Of a stretch of 54,653 nt of DNA, positions 48,051 through 54,653 are shown in pieces (positions within the stretch are counted from its first letter, which is position 1; every line of letters begins with the position of its first letter). A program made the position numbers and the translations under genes. Location: contig JANYGC010000016.1 in the NCBI GenBank assembly GCA_025359425.1, forward strand, positions 1 through 54,653, given 5' to 3'. A model generated the notes under the pieces. That model did not search any database, was not told the origin of the DNA, and worked only from the letters and a program-made list of their open reading frames with translations. Source of the stretch: Sphingomonadaceae bacterium. GTDB taxonomy: Bacteria; Pseudomonadota; Alphaproteobacteria; Sphingomonadales; Sphingomonadaceae.

Positions 48051-49615
48051 CAGGCGTCGGTTTCTGCGGGCAGTTCGAGGCGCGGGAACAACGGGGTCGG
48101 TGCAGACAAGCGAAAGTCACTTTCGGCAAGCGCCGCATACCACTGCACGCCGATGCCTTGATAGGTGCGGTTGGCCGCTGGAATACCCATTGCATCAAGC
48201 AAAGCACCAGCCTTTACGGGAATCACCGGCAGGATTGCGGTCGCGAGCTGCGCGATGCAGATATACAGCGTCGCCAGCACGGTCTCCATCCTCTCCGGGT
48301 CGGTCTTGCGCAGCGCCCACGGGGCTTGTTCATCGACATATTGGTTGCAGGCAAAGCAGGCTTGCAGCCAGTGGTCGATGCCTTGCTGCATCGACAGTTC
48401 CTCGAACGCCGCCGGAATCTCACGCTGAACTGTCGCGCCGATCTCCTTAAACAGTGCATCGTCCGCCGGATCATGCTCGACAATTGCCGGGAGATAGCCA
48501 TCCAGGTTCTTGGCAATGAAGCTCAAAACCCGCTGAGCGAGGTTGCCGAAGGCGTTGCCAAGCTCGGTATTGCCACGATTTACAATGGCTTCAGCAGAAT
48601 AGCTTCCATCCTGGCCGAAACTCACCTCGCGCAGGAAAAAATAGCGCAGGGCATCGACCCCGAAGCGGTCGGCCAACTCGAGCGGATCGACCACGTTGCC
48701 GAGCGACTTCGACATCTTCTCACCGCCGCGCGCGAGCAGGAAGCCGTGGCCGAACACCTGCTTGGGCAGCGGCAACTTGGCTGACATCAGGAACGCGGGC
48801 CAATAAACGGTGTGGAACCGCACGATATCCTTGCCGATCAGGTGCAGGTCGGCGGGCCAGTATTTGCCCCAATCGCCTGTTTTATCAGGATAACCCAGCG
48901 CGCTCATATAGGCGGTCAGCGCATCGACCCAGACGTACATCACGTGGTCGGGTGAGCCGGGAACCTTGACCCCCCAATCGAAACTGGTGCGCGACACGCT
49001 GAGATCGCGCAGTCCGCCCTCGACGAACTTGAGCACCTCATTGCGGCGGCTTTCGGGGCGGATGAAGTCGGGATTGGCGGCGTAATGATCGAGCAGCGGC
49101 TGCGCATAGTCCGACAGCTTGAAGAACCAGCTTTCCTCGACCGTCCATTCGACCGGAGTCCCTTGGGGCGAGAGCTTGTCGCCCCCTGCCCCGTCGCTCA
49201 GTTCCTTTTCCTCATAAAACGCTTCGTCGCGGACCGAATACCAGCCTTCGTAGCGATCGAGGTAGAGGTCGCCATTGGCCTTCATCGCCTCCCAGATCGC
49301 CACGCTCGCTTCGTAATGAGCGGGCTCGGTGGTGCGAATAAAACGGTCATATGACACATTCAATTTGCCGCACATATCTTTGAAATAGCCGGACATTTCA
49401 TCGCACAGCGCCTGCACATCGACGCCTTTGTCGCGTGCGGTCTGAACCATCTTGAGGCCGTGCTCGTCGGTCCCGGTCGTGAACCGCACATCGCGGCCCT
49501 GCATCCGCTGGAACCGCGCGATCGCGTCGGCGGCAACCGCTTCGTAAGCGTGGCCAATGTGCGGGCGCCCGTTCGGGTAAGCGATGGCGGTGGTGATGTA
49601 ATAGGGTTCGGCCAT
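48050..49615 (-). CDS. metG: Methionyl-tRNA synthetase
   Basis: A 521-residue class I synthetase. The HIGH motif is in GRPHIGHAYEAVAADAIARF and the KMSKS motif in GEKMSKSLGNVVDP. The TGTDEHGLKM segment follows the HIGH motif. The C-terminal tRNA-binding domain of E. coli MetRS is absent, the shorter form common in alphaproteobacteria. Two starts are possible: ATG 49615, used here because the family begins at this point, and TTG 49645, which overlaps the holB stop. Confidence 0.96.
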   Translation of the reverse strand: MAEPYYITTAIAYPNGRPHIGHAYEAVAADAIARFQRMQGRDVRFTTGTDEHGLKMVQTARDKGVDVQALCDEMSGYFKDMCGKLNVSYDRFIRTTEPAHYEASVAIWEAMKANGDLYLDRYEGWYSVRDEAFYEEKELSDGAGGDKLSPQGTPVEWTVEESWFFKLSDYAQPLLDHYAANPDFIRPESRRNEVLKFVEGGLRDLSVSRTSFDWGVKVPGSPDHVMYVWVDALTAYMSALGYPDKTGDWGKYWPADLHLIGKDIVRFHTVYWPAFLMSAKLPLPKQVFGHGFLLARGGEKMSKSLGNVVDPLELADRFGVDALRYFFLREVSFGQDGSYSAEAIVNRGNTELGNAFGNLAQRVLSFIAKNLDGYLPAIVEHDPADDALFKEIGATVQREIPAAFEELSMQQGIDHWLQACFACNQYVDEQAPWALRKTDPERMETVLATLYICIAQLATAILPVIPVKAGALLDAMGIPAANRTYQGIGVQWYAALAESDFRLSAPTPLFPRLELPAETDA

Positions 49616-49641
49616 GGCCGGCGAAGCGCTTTCTGTCGGGG

Positions 49642-50601
49642 TCAAGCCGTCTCTCTAGGCATGGCCAGCGCCGCCAGCAAGGCCCCGAGTTCCATCGCGA
49701 CCAGCCCGGGATCGAAGTTGTAGGTCGGCAATTGCGCGCCGAGCCGAACCAACTGCCCGTGCGCTTCGATCACCCGGCCATCCCGCGCGGCTTCTTGCCC
49801 GAGTTCCGCCGCAACCACCGCGCGCGCTAGGTCGACCGCGGCTTGCTGCCGTTCGCGGTCCGGCCGTGCCCCGATCTCTTCGGACAGCGCGCCGCGCAAG
49901 GCGAAATGTTCATCTCCCTCAGCAATCAGGCGGAGCATCAGCTGGTGGAGCTTGCCCAGATCCTGCGCGACGAATTCGAGCGCCGCGCCGGGCGATCCTT
50001 CGGCGGCAGCAATTGCGGCGGCGCGGGTTGCAGCATCGGCCCCGGGCGCGGATTCGCGCAGGATTGCTTCGATCTGATCGTCGGCCAGCGGGGTAAAGCG
50101 CAGCACCCGGCAACGCGAACGCAGCGTCGGCAGCAGCCGCCCAAGCCGGTGCGTGACCAGCAGGAAGAACGTGCCCTCGGGCGGCTCCTCCAGGCTCTTG
50201 AGCAGGGCATTGGCGGCGTTCTTTTCGAGATCATCGGCGGGATCGATGATTACCACGCGGCGGTTTCCCAGCGTCGGCCGCGTCGTCAGACGGCGCTGGA
50301 GCGTGCGCACCTCGTCGATCGGGATCGAGCGTTTGCGCTTGTACGGCTGGCCGTCCTCGCGCTTTTTGACCTCTTCCTTGTTCTCGGGCGGGTGCTCGGG
50401 GATCAGGATGTCGGGATGCATTTCGATCGGCGGCTGCTTGATGCCAGGTTCCGCGACCAACTGCGCAGCCGCCGCACGCGCGAACTGCGCTTTGCCCAAG
50501 CCTTTGAGCCCGGTCAGGATCCACGCATGATGCATCCGCGCCGAGCCCAGCGCGCTGTGCCATTCGCGCCAGGCTTCGTCGTGGCCGATGAGATCGCTCA
50601 T
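49642..50601 (-). CDS. holB: DNA polymerase III subunit delta prime
   Basis: A clamp-loader subunit of 319 residues. The N-terminal AAA+ fold has a degenerate P-loop (GLKGLGKAQFARA). The region around IDEVRTLQRRLTTRPTLGNRRVVIIDPADDLEKNAANALLKSLEEPPEGTF-like is the typical sensor 1 part, and LRSRCRVLRF is the SRC motif. The four-cysteine zinc module of many bacterial loader subunits is not evident. It overlaps tmk by four bases (ATGA), and the pair is conserved in many bacteria. Confidence 0.95.
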   Translation of the reverse strand: MSDLIGHDEAWREWHSALGSARMHHAWILTGLKGLGKAQFARAAAAQLVAEPGIKQPPIEMHPDILIPEHPPENKEEVKKREDGQPYKRKRSIPIDEVRTLQRRLTTRPTLGNRRVVIIDPADDLEKNAANALLKSLEEPPEGTFFLLVTHRLGRLLPTLRSRCRVLRFTPLADDQIEAILRESAPGADAATRAAAIAAAEGSPGAALEFVAQDLGKLHQLMLRLIAEGDEHFALRGALSEEIGARPDRERQQAAVDLARAVVAAELGQEAARDGRVIEAHGQLVRLGAQLPTYNFDPGLVAMELGALLAALAMPRETA

Positions 50602-51233
50602 GCCGGACCCAGCAAGGGCGCGAGGGCGGCGAGGACTTGGCGATGGACCATCTCAGCGGTCCCATCGCCGGCGATCCGGGCAAAGCGCGCCGCTTCGGCA
50701 ACAGCAAGCGCGCCAAAGACCTGCGCCACGCGGGCGTGGTACCCGGCATCGCGGCCGCCAATCCGGTCGGCCGCTTCGCCGTCGCGGGCGGTCGCGCGTG
50801 CGGTTGCAGTCTCTGGTGAAACTTCGATCAGCAAGGTCAGATCAGGCAGCAATCCTTTGCTGCCGACCTGATGCAGCGCAATCACCTCAGCATCGCCCAA
50901 TCCGCCGGCGCCACCTTGGTAAGCCCGGCTTGAATCGACAAAACGGTCGCAAATGACCCATTGCCCGGCTTCAAGCGCGGGCATGATCAACCGCTCGACA
51001 TGGTCCGAGCGTGCGGCAGCGAACAGCAGTGCTTCGGCGCGCGGGTGCCAGCCCGCCCCGCTAGTGCCGAGCAGCAGCCCGCGGATCGCCTCGGCTCCCG
51101 GGGTACCGCCGGGTTCACGGGTGACCACGCAGGCGATCCCGCGCGCGGTCAACGCATCGGCGAGCAGCCGGGCCTGCGTGCTTTTACCCGCTCCCTCCCC
51201 ACCTTCGAATGCGATAAATTTGCCGAGCGTCAT
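50598..51233 (-). CDS. tmk: Thymidylate kinase
   Basis: Phosphorylates dTMP to dTDP, 211 residues. The P-loop is FEGGEGAGKSTQARLL. The DRF/SS segment is CDRFVDSSRAYQG, and VTREPGGTPGAEAIRGLLL carries the substrate-site Glu-Pro-Gly. Its ATG overlaps the stop codon of the upstream carboxypeptidase (ATGA), and its stop overlaps holB the same way. Confidence 0.97.
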   Translation of the reverse strand: MTLGKFIAFEGGEGAGKSTQARLLADALTARGIACVVTREPGGTPGAEAIRGLLLGTSGAGWHPRAEALLFAAARSDHVERLIMPALEAGQWVICDRFVDSSRAYQGGAGGLGDAEVIALHQVGSKGLLPDLTLLIEVSPETATARATARDGEAADRIGGRDAGYHARVAQVFGALAVAEAARFARIAGDGTAEMVHRQVLAALAPLLGPA

Positions 51234-52420
51234 GCAGATAGCCCTAGCAGGCCATTGACGATTCTGTCGATTGGCCCGGCGCGTTCAACTGCCTGCAAAG
51301 TTACCAGCGGAAGAGTGTGCACCGGCTGCCCGGCGATTTGGATTTCCAGTCTGGCGACTTGCTGGCCTTTGCCGAACGGCGCGCGCAGCGGGCCATCGTA
51401 AATAATTCGTCCGCTGACCTGCGCCGCCGATCCCTTGGGCAGGCTGAGGGCAAAAGCGCGCGGCACCCCTAGAGTGACGCTTCGCGCCGTGCCGTCTTGC
51501 ACCCTGGCGGTGCCCACGACGAGCTGCGGCGTCAGGAATGCATGGCTGTCCCACGCCTGAAAACCCCATTCGGCTAGCGCCTTGGCCGCCTTGGCGCGGC
51601 CCGGTTCGGTCGCGACGCGGCCAATCACCAGCACCAGCCGGCGATCATGGCGACTTGCCGAGCCGAGGAAGGTGAACCCGGCCTCGAAGCTGTGCCCGGT
51701 CTTGATCCCATCAGCGCCCGGCAGCAGACCGGCGAAGGGGTCGTGACTGCGCAGCGTCACGCCGCGCCAGACCATCGACTGGTGTCCGAAATAGCGATGA
51801 TACAGCACCGGATGCTCGTTGATCAGGGCCGCAGCCAGCCGGATCAGATCGTTGGCCGTGACGTAGGTCCGGCCGTGGTCAGGAAATCCGTGGGCGCTGG
51901 CGAAATGACTCCCGCGCATGCCCAGCGTGGCGGCGCGCGCGTTCATCGCCGCGGTCCAGGCATCGAGCGAACCCAGCGCGCCCTCGGCGAGCGCCACGGC
52001 GCCGTCATTGGCTGAGACTGTGGTGGTCCCCATCAACAAGTCGCGCACGCTGACTTTTTCGCCGCCGCGCAGGCCCAGCGTCGTGCCTCTGCCGGCCCAG
52101 CGCTGCGCGGTCTCGGGCCGTACGGTCATGATTGCGTCCTCGCGCAGCTGGCCTGCCGCAATCAGGTCGAACGCGATGAGTGCCGTCATCACCTTGGTCA
52201 TCGAGGCGGGGAGGACGCGCTGGTTGGCGGCGCGCGCGAAAAGCACCTGACCCGAGCTCAGGTCAGCCAGCAATGCAATCGGAGCGGCCGTTGCGCCGGG
52301 CGGGACCGGAGCCGCGGCAATCGACGGGGGCCGATCAGCGGCGAGCGCCAACCCGGGCAGGGCCAGCCCAATCAACAACAACCAGAATGGCTTGGCCAAT
52401 ATCCTTCCCCTGCGCAGCAC
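51230..52420 (-). CDS. dacC: D-alanyl-D-alanine carboxypeptidase, PBP5/6 type
   Basis: A low-molecular-weight penicillin-binding protein of about 396 residues that trims the stem-peptide terminal D-Ala in the periplasm. The signal sequence is WLLLIGLALPGLALA. The active site is SMTK, followed by SAND and KTG in GIKTGHSFEAG. A C-terminal PBP5 beta domain ends in a short amphipathic helix (DRIVNGLLGL) for membrane attachment. Start is GTG 52420, or TTG 52399, which has an AGGGGA ribosome site at better spacing. The gene symbol choice among dacA/C is arbitrary. tmk follows with ATGA. Confidence 0.92.
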   Translation of the reverse strand: MLRRGRILAKPFWLLLIGLALPGLALAADRPPSIAAAPVPPGATAAPIALLADLSSGQVLFARAANQRVLPASMTKVMTALIAFDLIAAGQLREDAIMTVRPETAQRWAGRGTTLGLRGGEKVSVRDLLMGTTTVSANDGAVALAEGALGSLDAWTAAMNARAATLGMRGSHFASAHGFPDHGRTYVTANDLIRLAAALINEHPVLYHRYFGHQSMVWRGVTLRSHDPFAGLLPGADGIKTGHSFEAGFTFLGSASRHDRRLVLVIGRVATEPGRAKAAKALAEWGFQAWDSHAFLTPQLVVGTARVQDGTARSVTLGVPRAFALSLPKGSAAQVSGRIIYDGPLRAPFGKGQQVARLEIQIAGQPVHTLPLVTLQAVERAGPIDRIVNGLLGLSA

Positions 52421-52435
52421 GGGGAGCGCGACTGG

Positions 52436-53395
52436 CTAGTCCGCGCGCTGGATTCGGGCGTCGCTATAGCCTTTGGCCTTGGCCTTCGCCAGCGCCGCCT
52501 TGGCCTCGGCTTCGGAGCCGAACGGCCCCATTCGCACCCGCCACAGCTTGCCCGCCGGACTTACCGACCCACCGACCTGTTTGGAGGCGGTTTCGGCATT
52601 GGCGCGGGTCGAGAATGCGCCGACCTGGATAGCAAATTTGCCGTGAACGGCGGGTTTGGGCGCCGAAGCAGGTGTCGGTGCCGGTATTGGGCTGGGTGCC
52701 ACGGTTGGGGCCGGCTTGGGCGCAGGTTTGACCTTGCCGGGTTTGACCTTGACCGGAGCCGGGCTTGGGACCGGACCCGGCGCGGGTGTCGCGCTCGGTT
52801 CAGGGGTCGGGACTGCAACGGGACGGACAATACCTTCCTGCTGGTCGAGCTTGCGGCCAAGCACAGCGAGCAGCGATTTGGGCGTATCCATCCGCGCGGG
52901 AGCAGCCTGGCCCATGCGCAGCAGTGCGCGGTCCTGTTCGACCGGGTTCATCCGGCGCACGCGCACTGCGGCGCGCGGATTGCCAGCAATGCCGAGCTGC
53001 GCCGCGGCTCCGGGCGCCAGTTCGACCAGCGCCTTGCCGCTCATCGGGCCGCGCCGTTCGACGCGAACGAGGATCGTCTTGCCACTGTCCAGCGCGGTGA
53101 CTTCGATGTAGCTCGGCAAGGGCAAGCTGCGGTGTGCGGCTGTGACGGTCGAGCCGCCCTCTGCGCCAACGACGGCATAGCCAACCGCATCGTAATTCAT
53201 TGTGTCCGAGGGCGTATAGATGACCCCGTCGACGGTAAACGGCGCGCCCAGCACCATCGGAAAATCGGCAGAAGGGCCACCGACAGCGGCGGGGTTCTGT
53301 CCGGCATCATAAGGCCGCGCGCCGCCGCCGCATGCCGCAAGCAGGCTCAGCGCCGCGAGCGGCAGGAATTTTTCAGCGGGCAATCTCATCTGCAA
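52436..53395 (-). CDS. RlpA-like SPOR-domain lipoprotein with a degenerate catalytic domain
   Basis: A 319-residue protein. The lipobox LLAACGGG gives a lipid-anchored cysteine near residue 22. A double-psi beta-barrel follows (about residues 60-150), then a Pro/Ala/Lys-rich linker and a C-terminal SPOR domain (about 245-319, KFAIQVGAFSTRANAETAS). RlpA cuts naked glycan strands at the septum. Here the usual TASGE-type segment is absent, and the catalytic NDRGP appears as ERRGP, so enzyme activity is doubtful. The start ATG overlaps the transglycosylase stop region. Alternative starts are 53395 and 53389. Confidence 0.82.
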   Translation of the reverse strand: MQMRLPAEKFLPLAALSLLAACGGGARPYDAGQNPAAVGGPSADFPMVLGAPFTVDGVIYTPSDTMNYDAVGYAVVGAEGGSTVTAAHRSLPLPSYIEVTALDSGKTILVRVERRGPMSGKALVELAPGAAAQLGIAGNPRAAVRVRRMNPVEQDRALLRMGQAAPARMDTPKSLLAVLGRKLDQQEGIVRPVAVPTPEPSATPAPGPVPSPAPVKVKPGKVKPAPKPAPTVAPSPIPAPTPASAPKPAVHGKFAIQVGAFSTRANAETASKQVGGSVSPAGKLWRVRMGPFGSEAEAKAALAKAKAKGYSDARIQRAD

Positions 53396-54488
53396 GCAAC
53401 CCCACGGACAGTGCGTAGTAGTTCGAGCAGTTGTAATGCAGGATAACGCGATAATTCCCGGTTAACAGGAATGCACCATTCCCCGCGCCGTCGGGTTCGA
53501 ACAGCGTCGCCATGGCGGTGTCGGCGATTGCCGCTTGCGGGTTCAGCCCTAGCGCTTTCCACTCGGCCACTGTCCGCCACGCTGAATGCCGGGCGTGGAC
53601 TGCACGGCAGCTTGGCGCGTCGAGCTTCTCGGGCAACGACGTGCGATCAAACGACGCCGGAACTGTAACCCGCGTGCCCCACGGCTCGCCGCGCTTCCAC
53701 CCGGCGTCGCGGAAGTAGTTGGCGATCGAGGTCAGGGTATCGGCCCGGCTGTTCCAGATATCGGCGCGGCCATCGCCGTCACCATCGCGGGCCAGGCGCA
53801 GGTAGATGCTGGGGAGGAACTGCGGATTGCCGAAGGCCCCGGCCCAGCTCCCGACCATCTGGCTGCGCGGCACGCCACTGTCTGCCATCTTCATCAGGGC
53901 GATGAATTCGTCGGCGAACAGCTGGCGGCGACGGCCCTCGAAGGCCAGCGTGGCGAGTGAGCGCGGCAGATCGAAATCGCCTTTTACTTTGCCGTAAAAC
54001 GTCTCGTGGCCCCAGATCGCCATCAGGATCTTGGCTGGAACCCCGAACTCGGCCTCGATCGGCGGAATGAGCATGGCAGAATCGGCCAGCATGGCCCGGC
54101 CGCCGTTGATCCGTGCGGCGTCGACGTGGTCGCGATAATAAGGCCAGAAAGTCGGCGGCGAATTGGGCGTGCTGCCCGGCTGCGCCCGATCGAGCGAAAT
54201 CACCCGCGGGTTGACCGTCAAACCCGAGGTCATCGCGGCGATCGTCGCCTCGCGCACCCCTTCGCTGCGCGCGCGGGCGCTCAGCAGCTGAAGATATCCT
54301 TGGAAACCGGCGTTTTCGTCCGGGGCCGCAGCGATGGTCCGGACCGGCTGCGAAGCTGGCAACTGTTGAACCACCGGGCTCGTAACCATCGGCCCGACCT
54401 GCGCAGGAACCGCGCTTTGCGGCACCGTCAATAGCGCGGCTGCCAGCGCGGGGGCAACTAACAGCTTGATCTTTCGGGCTCGCTCCAT
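53373..54488 (-). CDS. Lytic murein transglycosylase, MltB type
   Basis: A 371-residue exported enzyme. A signal peptide (LLVAPALAAALLTVPQSAVPA) is followed by the lysozyme-like domain. The catalytic glutamate is in AIWGHETFYGKVKGDFD, followed by SLATLAFEGRR and FGNPQFLPSIY. DGDGDGRADIWN forms a calcium-binding-like loop as in MltB. A C-terminal peptidoglycan-binding region follows (NYRVILHYNCSNYYALSVGLLAD). The RlpA-like gene overlaps its 3' end, and dacC follows, making a peptidoglycan-remodelling operon. ATG 54488 is preferred over 54536. Confidence 0.93.
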   Translation of the reverse strand: MERARKIKLLVAPALAAALLTVPQSAVPAQVGPMVTSPVVQQLPASQPVRTIAAAPDENAGFQGYLQLLSARARSEGVREATIAAMTSGLTVNPRVISLDRAQPGSTPNSPPTFWPYYRDHVDAARINGGRAMLADSAMLIPPIEAEFGVPAKILMAIWGHETFYGKVKGDFDLPRSLATLAFEGRRRQLFADEFIALMKMADSGVPRSQMVGSWAGAFGNPQFLPSIYLRLARDGDGDGRADIWNSRADTLTSIANYFRDAGWKRGEPWGTRVTVPASFDRTSLPEKLDAPSCRAVHARHSAWRTVAEWKALGLNPQAAIADTAMATLFEPDGAGNGAFLLTGNYRVILHYNCSNYYALSVGLLADEIAR

Positions 54489-54563
54489 GCCGCGAGTGTG
54501 CCACACCTTGCGCGATTCGGGAATTGCCGCATCCAAGCAAACCGGCTAGCTGCGCCAAATGTA

Positions 54564-54653
54564 GGACAGGTGGCCGAGTGGTTTAAGGCAGCGGTCTTGA
54601 AAACCGCCGTGGGTGCAAGCTCACCGTGGGTTCGAATCCCACCCTGTCCGCCA
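54564..54653 (+). tRNA. tRNA-Ser, anticodon TGA
   Basis: A complete 90-base serine tRNA ending exactly at the window edge. Acceptor arms GGACAGG and CCTGTCC pair. The anticodon loop CTTGAAA gives TGA for UCA codons. A long variable arm follows, as in class II tRNAs. The T arm has GGGTTCGAATCCC, and the encoded end is GCCA. Confidence 0.97.

Overview
The window is about 54.6 kb of GC-rich, gene-dense chromosome from an alphaproteobacterium, most likely a member of the Sphingomonadales (sphingomonad or Erythrobacter-like). The basis is gene content and order: ppiD-trpE divergent from tpiA-secG-pyrG; ftsB-pdhA-pdhB with a lipoyl domain on the E1 beta subunit; the bifunctional ispDF; and dusB-ntrB-ntrC-ntrY-ntrX-hfq-hflX facing mazG. 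No phage, transposase, integrase, rRNA or CRISPR array was seen. Genes are packed tightly, with many ATGA or TGATG stop/start overlaps and several convergent genes whose 3' ends overlap.

Layout. 1-7.0 kb: tryptophan synthesis (trpE), periplasmic folding (ppiD), glycolysis (tpiA), secretion (secG) and CTP synthesis (pyrG). 7.0-9.4 kb: a small heat-shock gene with a sigma-32-type promoter and a ROSE-like RNA thermometer, then grxC, a nitrilase-family hydrolase, a DUF1178 gene and tRNA-Arg(CCT). 9.4-13.4 kb: an envelope-stress type locus made of an ECF sigma factor, its anti-sigma factor, a divergent secreted subtilase and a secreted protein with a tandem PRC-barrel-like repeat. 13.5-16.4 kb: ftsB and pdhAB. 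16.4-22.4 kb: two successive TadG-TadE-TadE triads with no pilus motor genes. 22.5-31 kb: a degenerate squalene/phytoene-synthase-like protein, an EF-hand protein, trmFO, a YhhN membrane protein, a TauD-type dioxygenase coupled to gyrA, and an exported repeat protein. 31-33 kb: an sbtA-sbtB-beta-carbonic anhydrase operon, which looks like a bicarbonate-uptake module in an apparent heterotroph. 33-36 kb: lipA, a COQ10/RatA START protein, cinA and ispDF. 36-46 kb: the nitrogen/redox two-component cluster, a double-domain Hfq, hflX and mazG. 46-54.6 kb: a leftward operon of tatD, an MBL hydrolase and a 57-residue membrane protein, with metG, holB, tmk, a D-Ala-D-Ala carboxypeptidase, an RlpA-like SPOR lipoprotein and an MltB-type transglycosylase upstream, ending with tRNA-Ser(TGA).

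The most noteworthy items are the SbtA/SbtB/carbonic anhydrase operon, the ROSE-plus-RpoH control of hsp20, the fused tandem Hfq with one decayed surface, a pair of inverted intergenic-type repeats read in frame as the PdhB linker, the duplicated orphan TadG/TadE modules, the apparent CTG start of hflX, a leucine at the GyrA quinolone position 87, and a conserved-looking 57-residue membrane protein. All functional calls come from reading motifs by eye; no database search was run.
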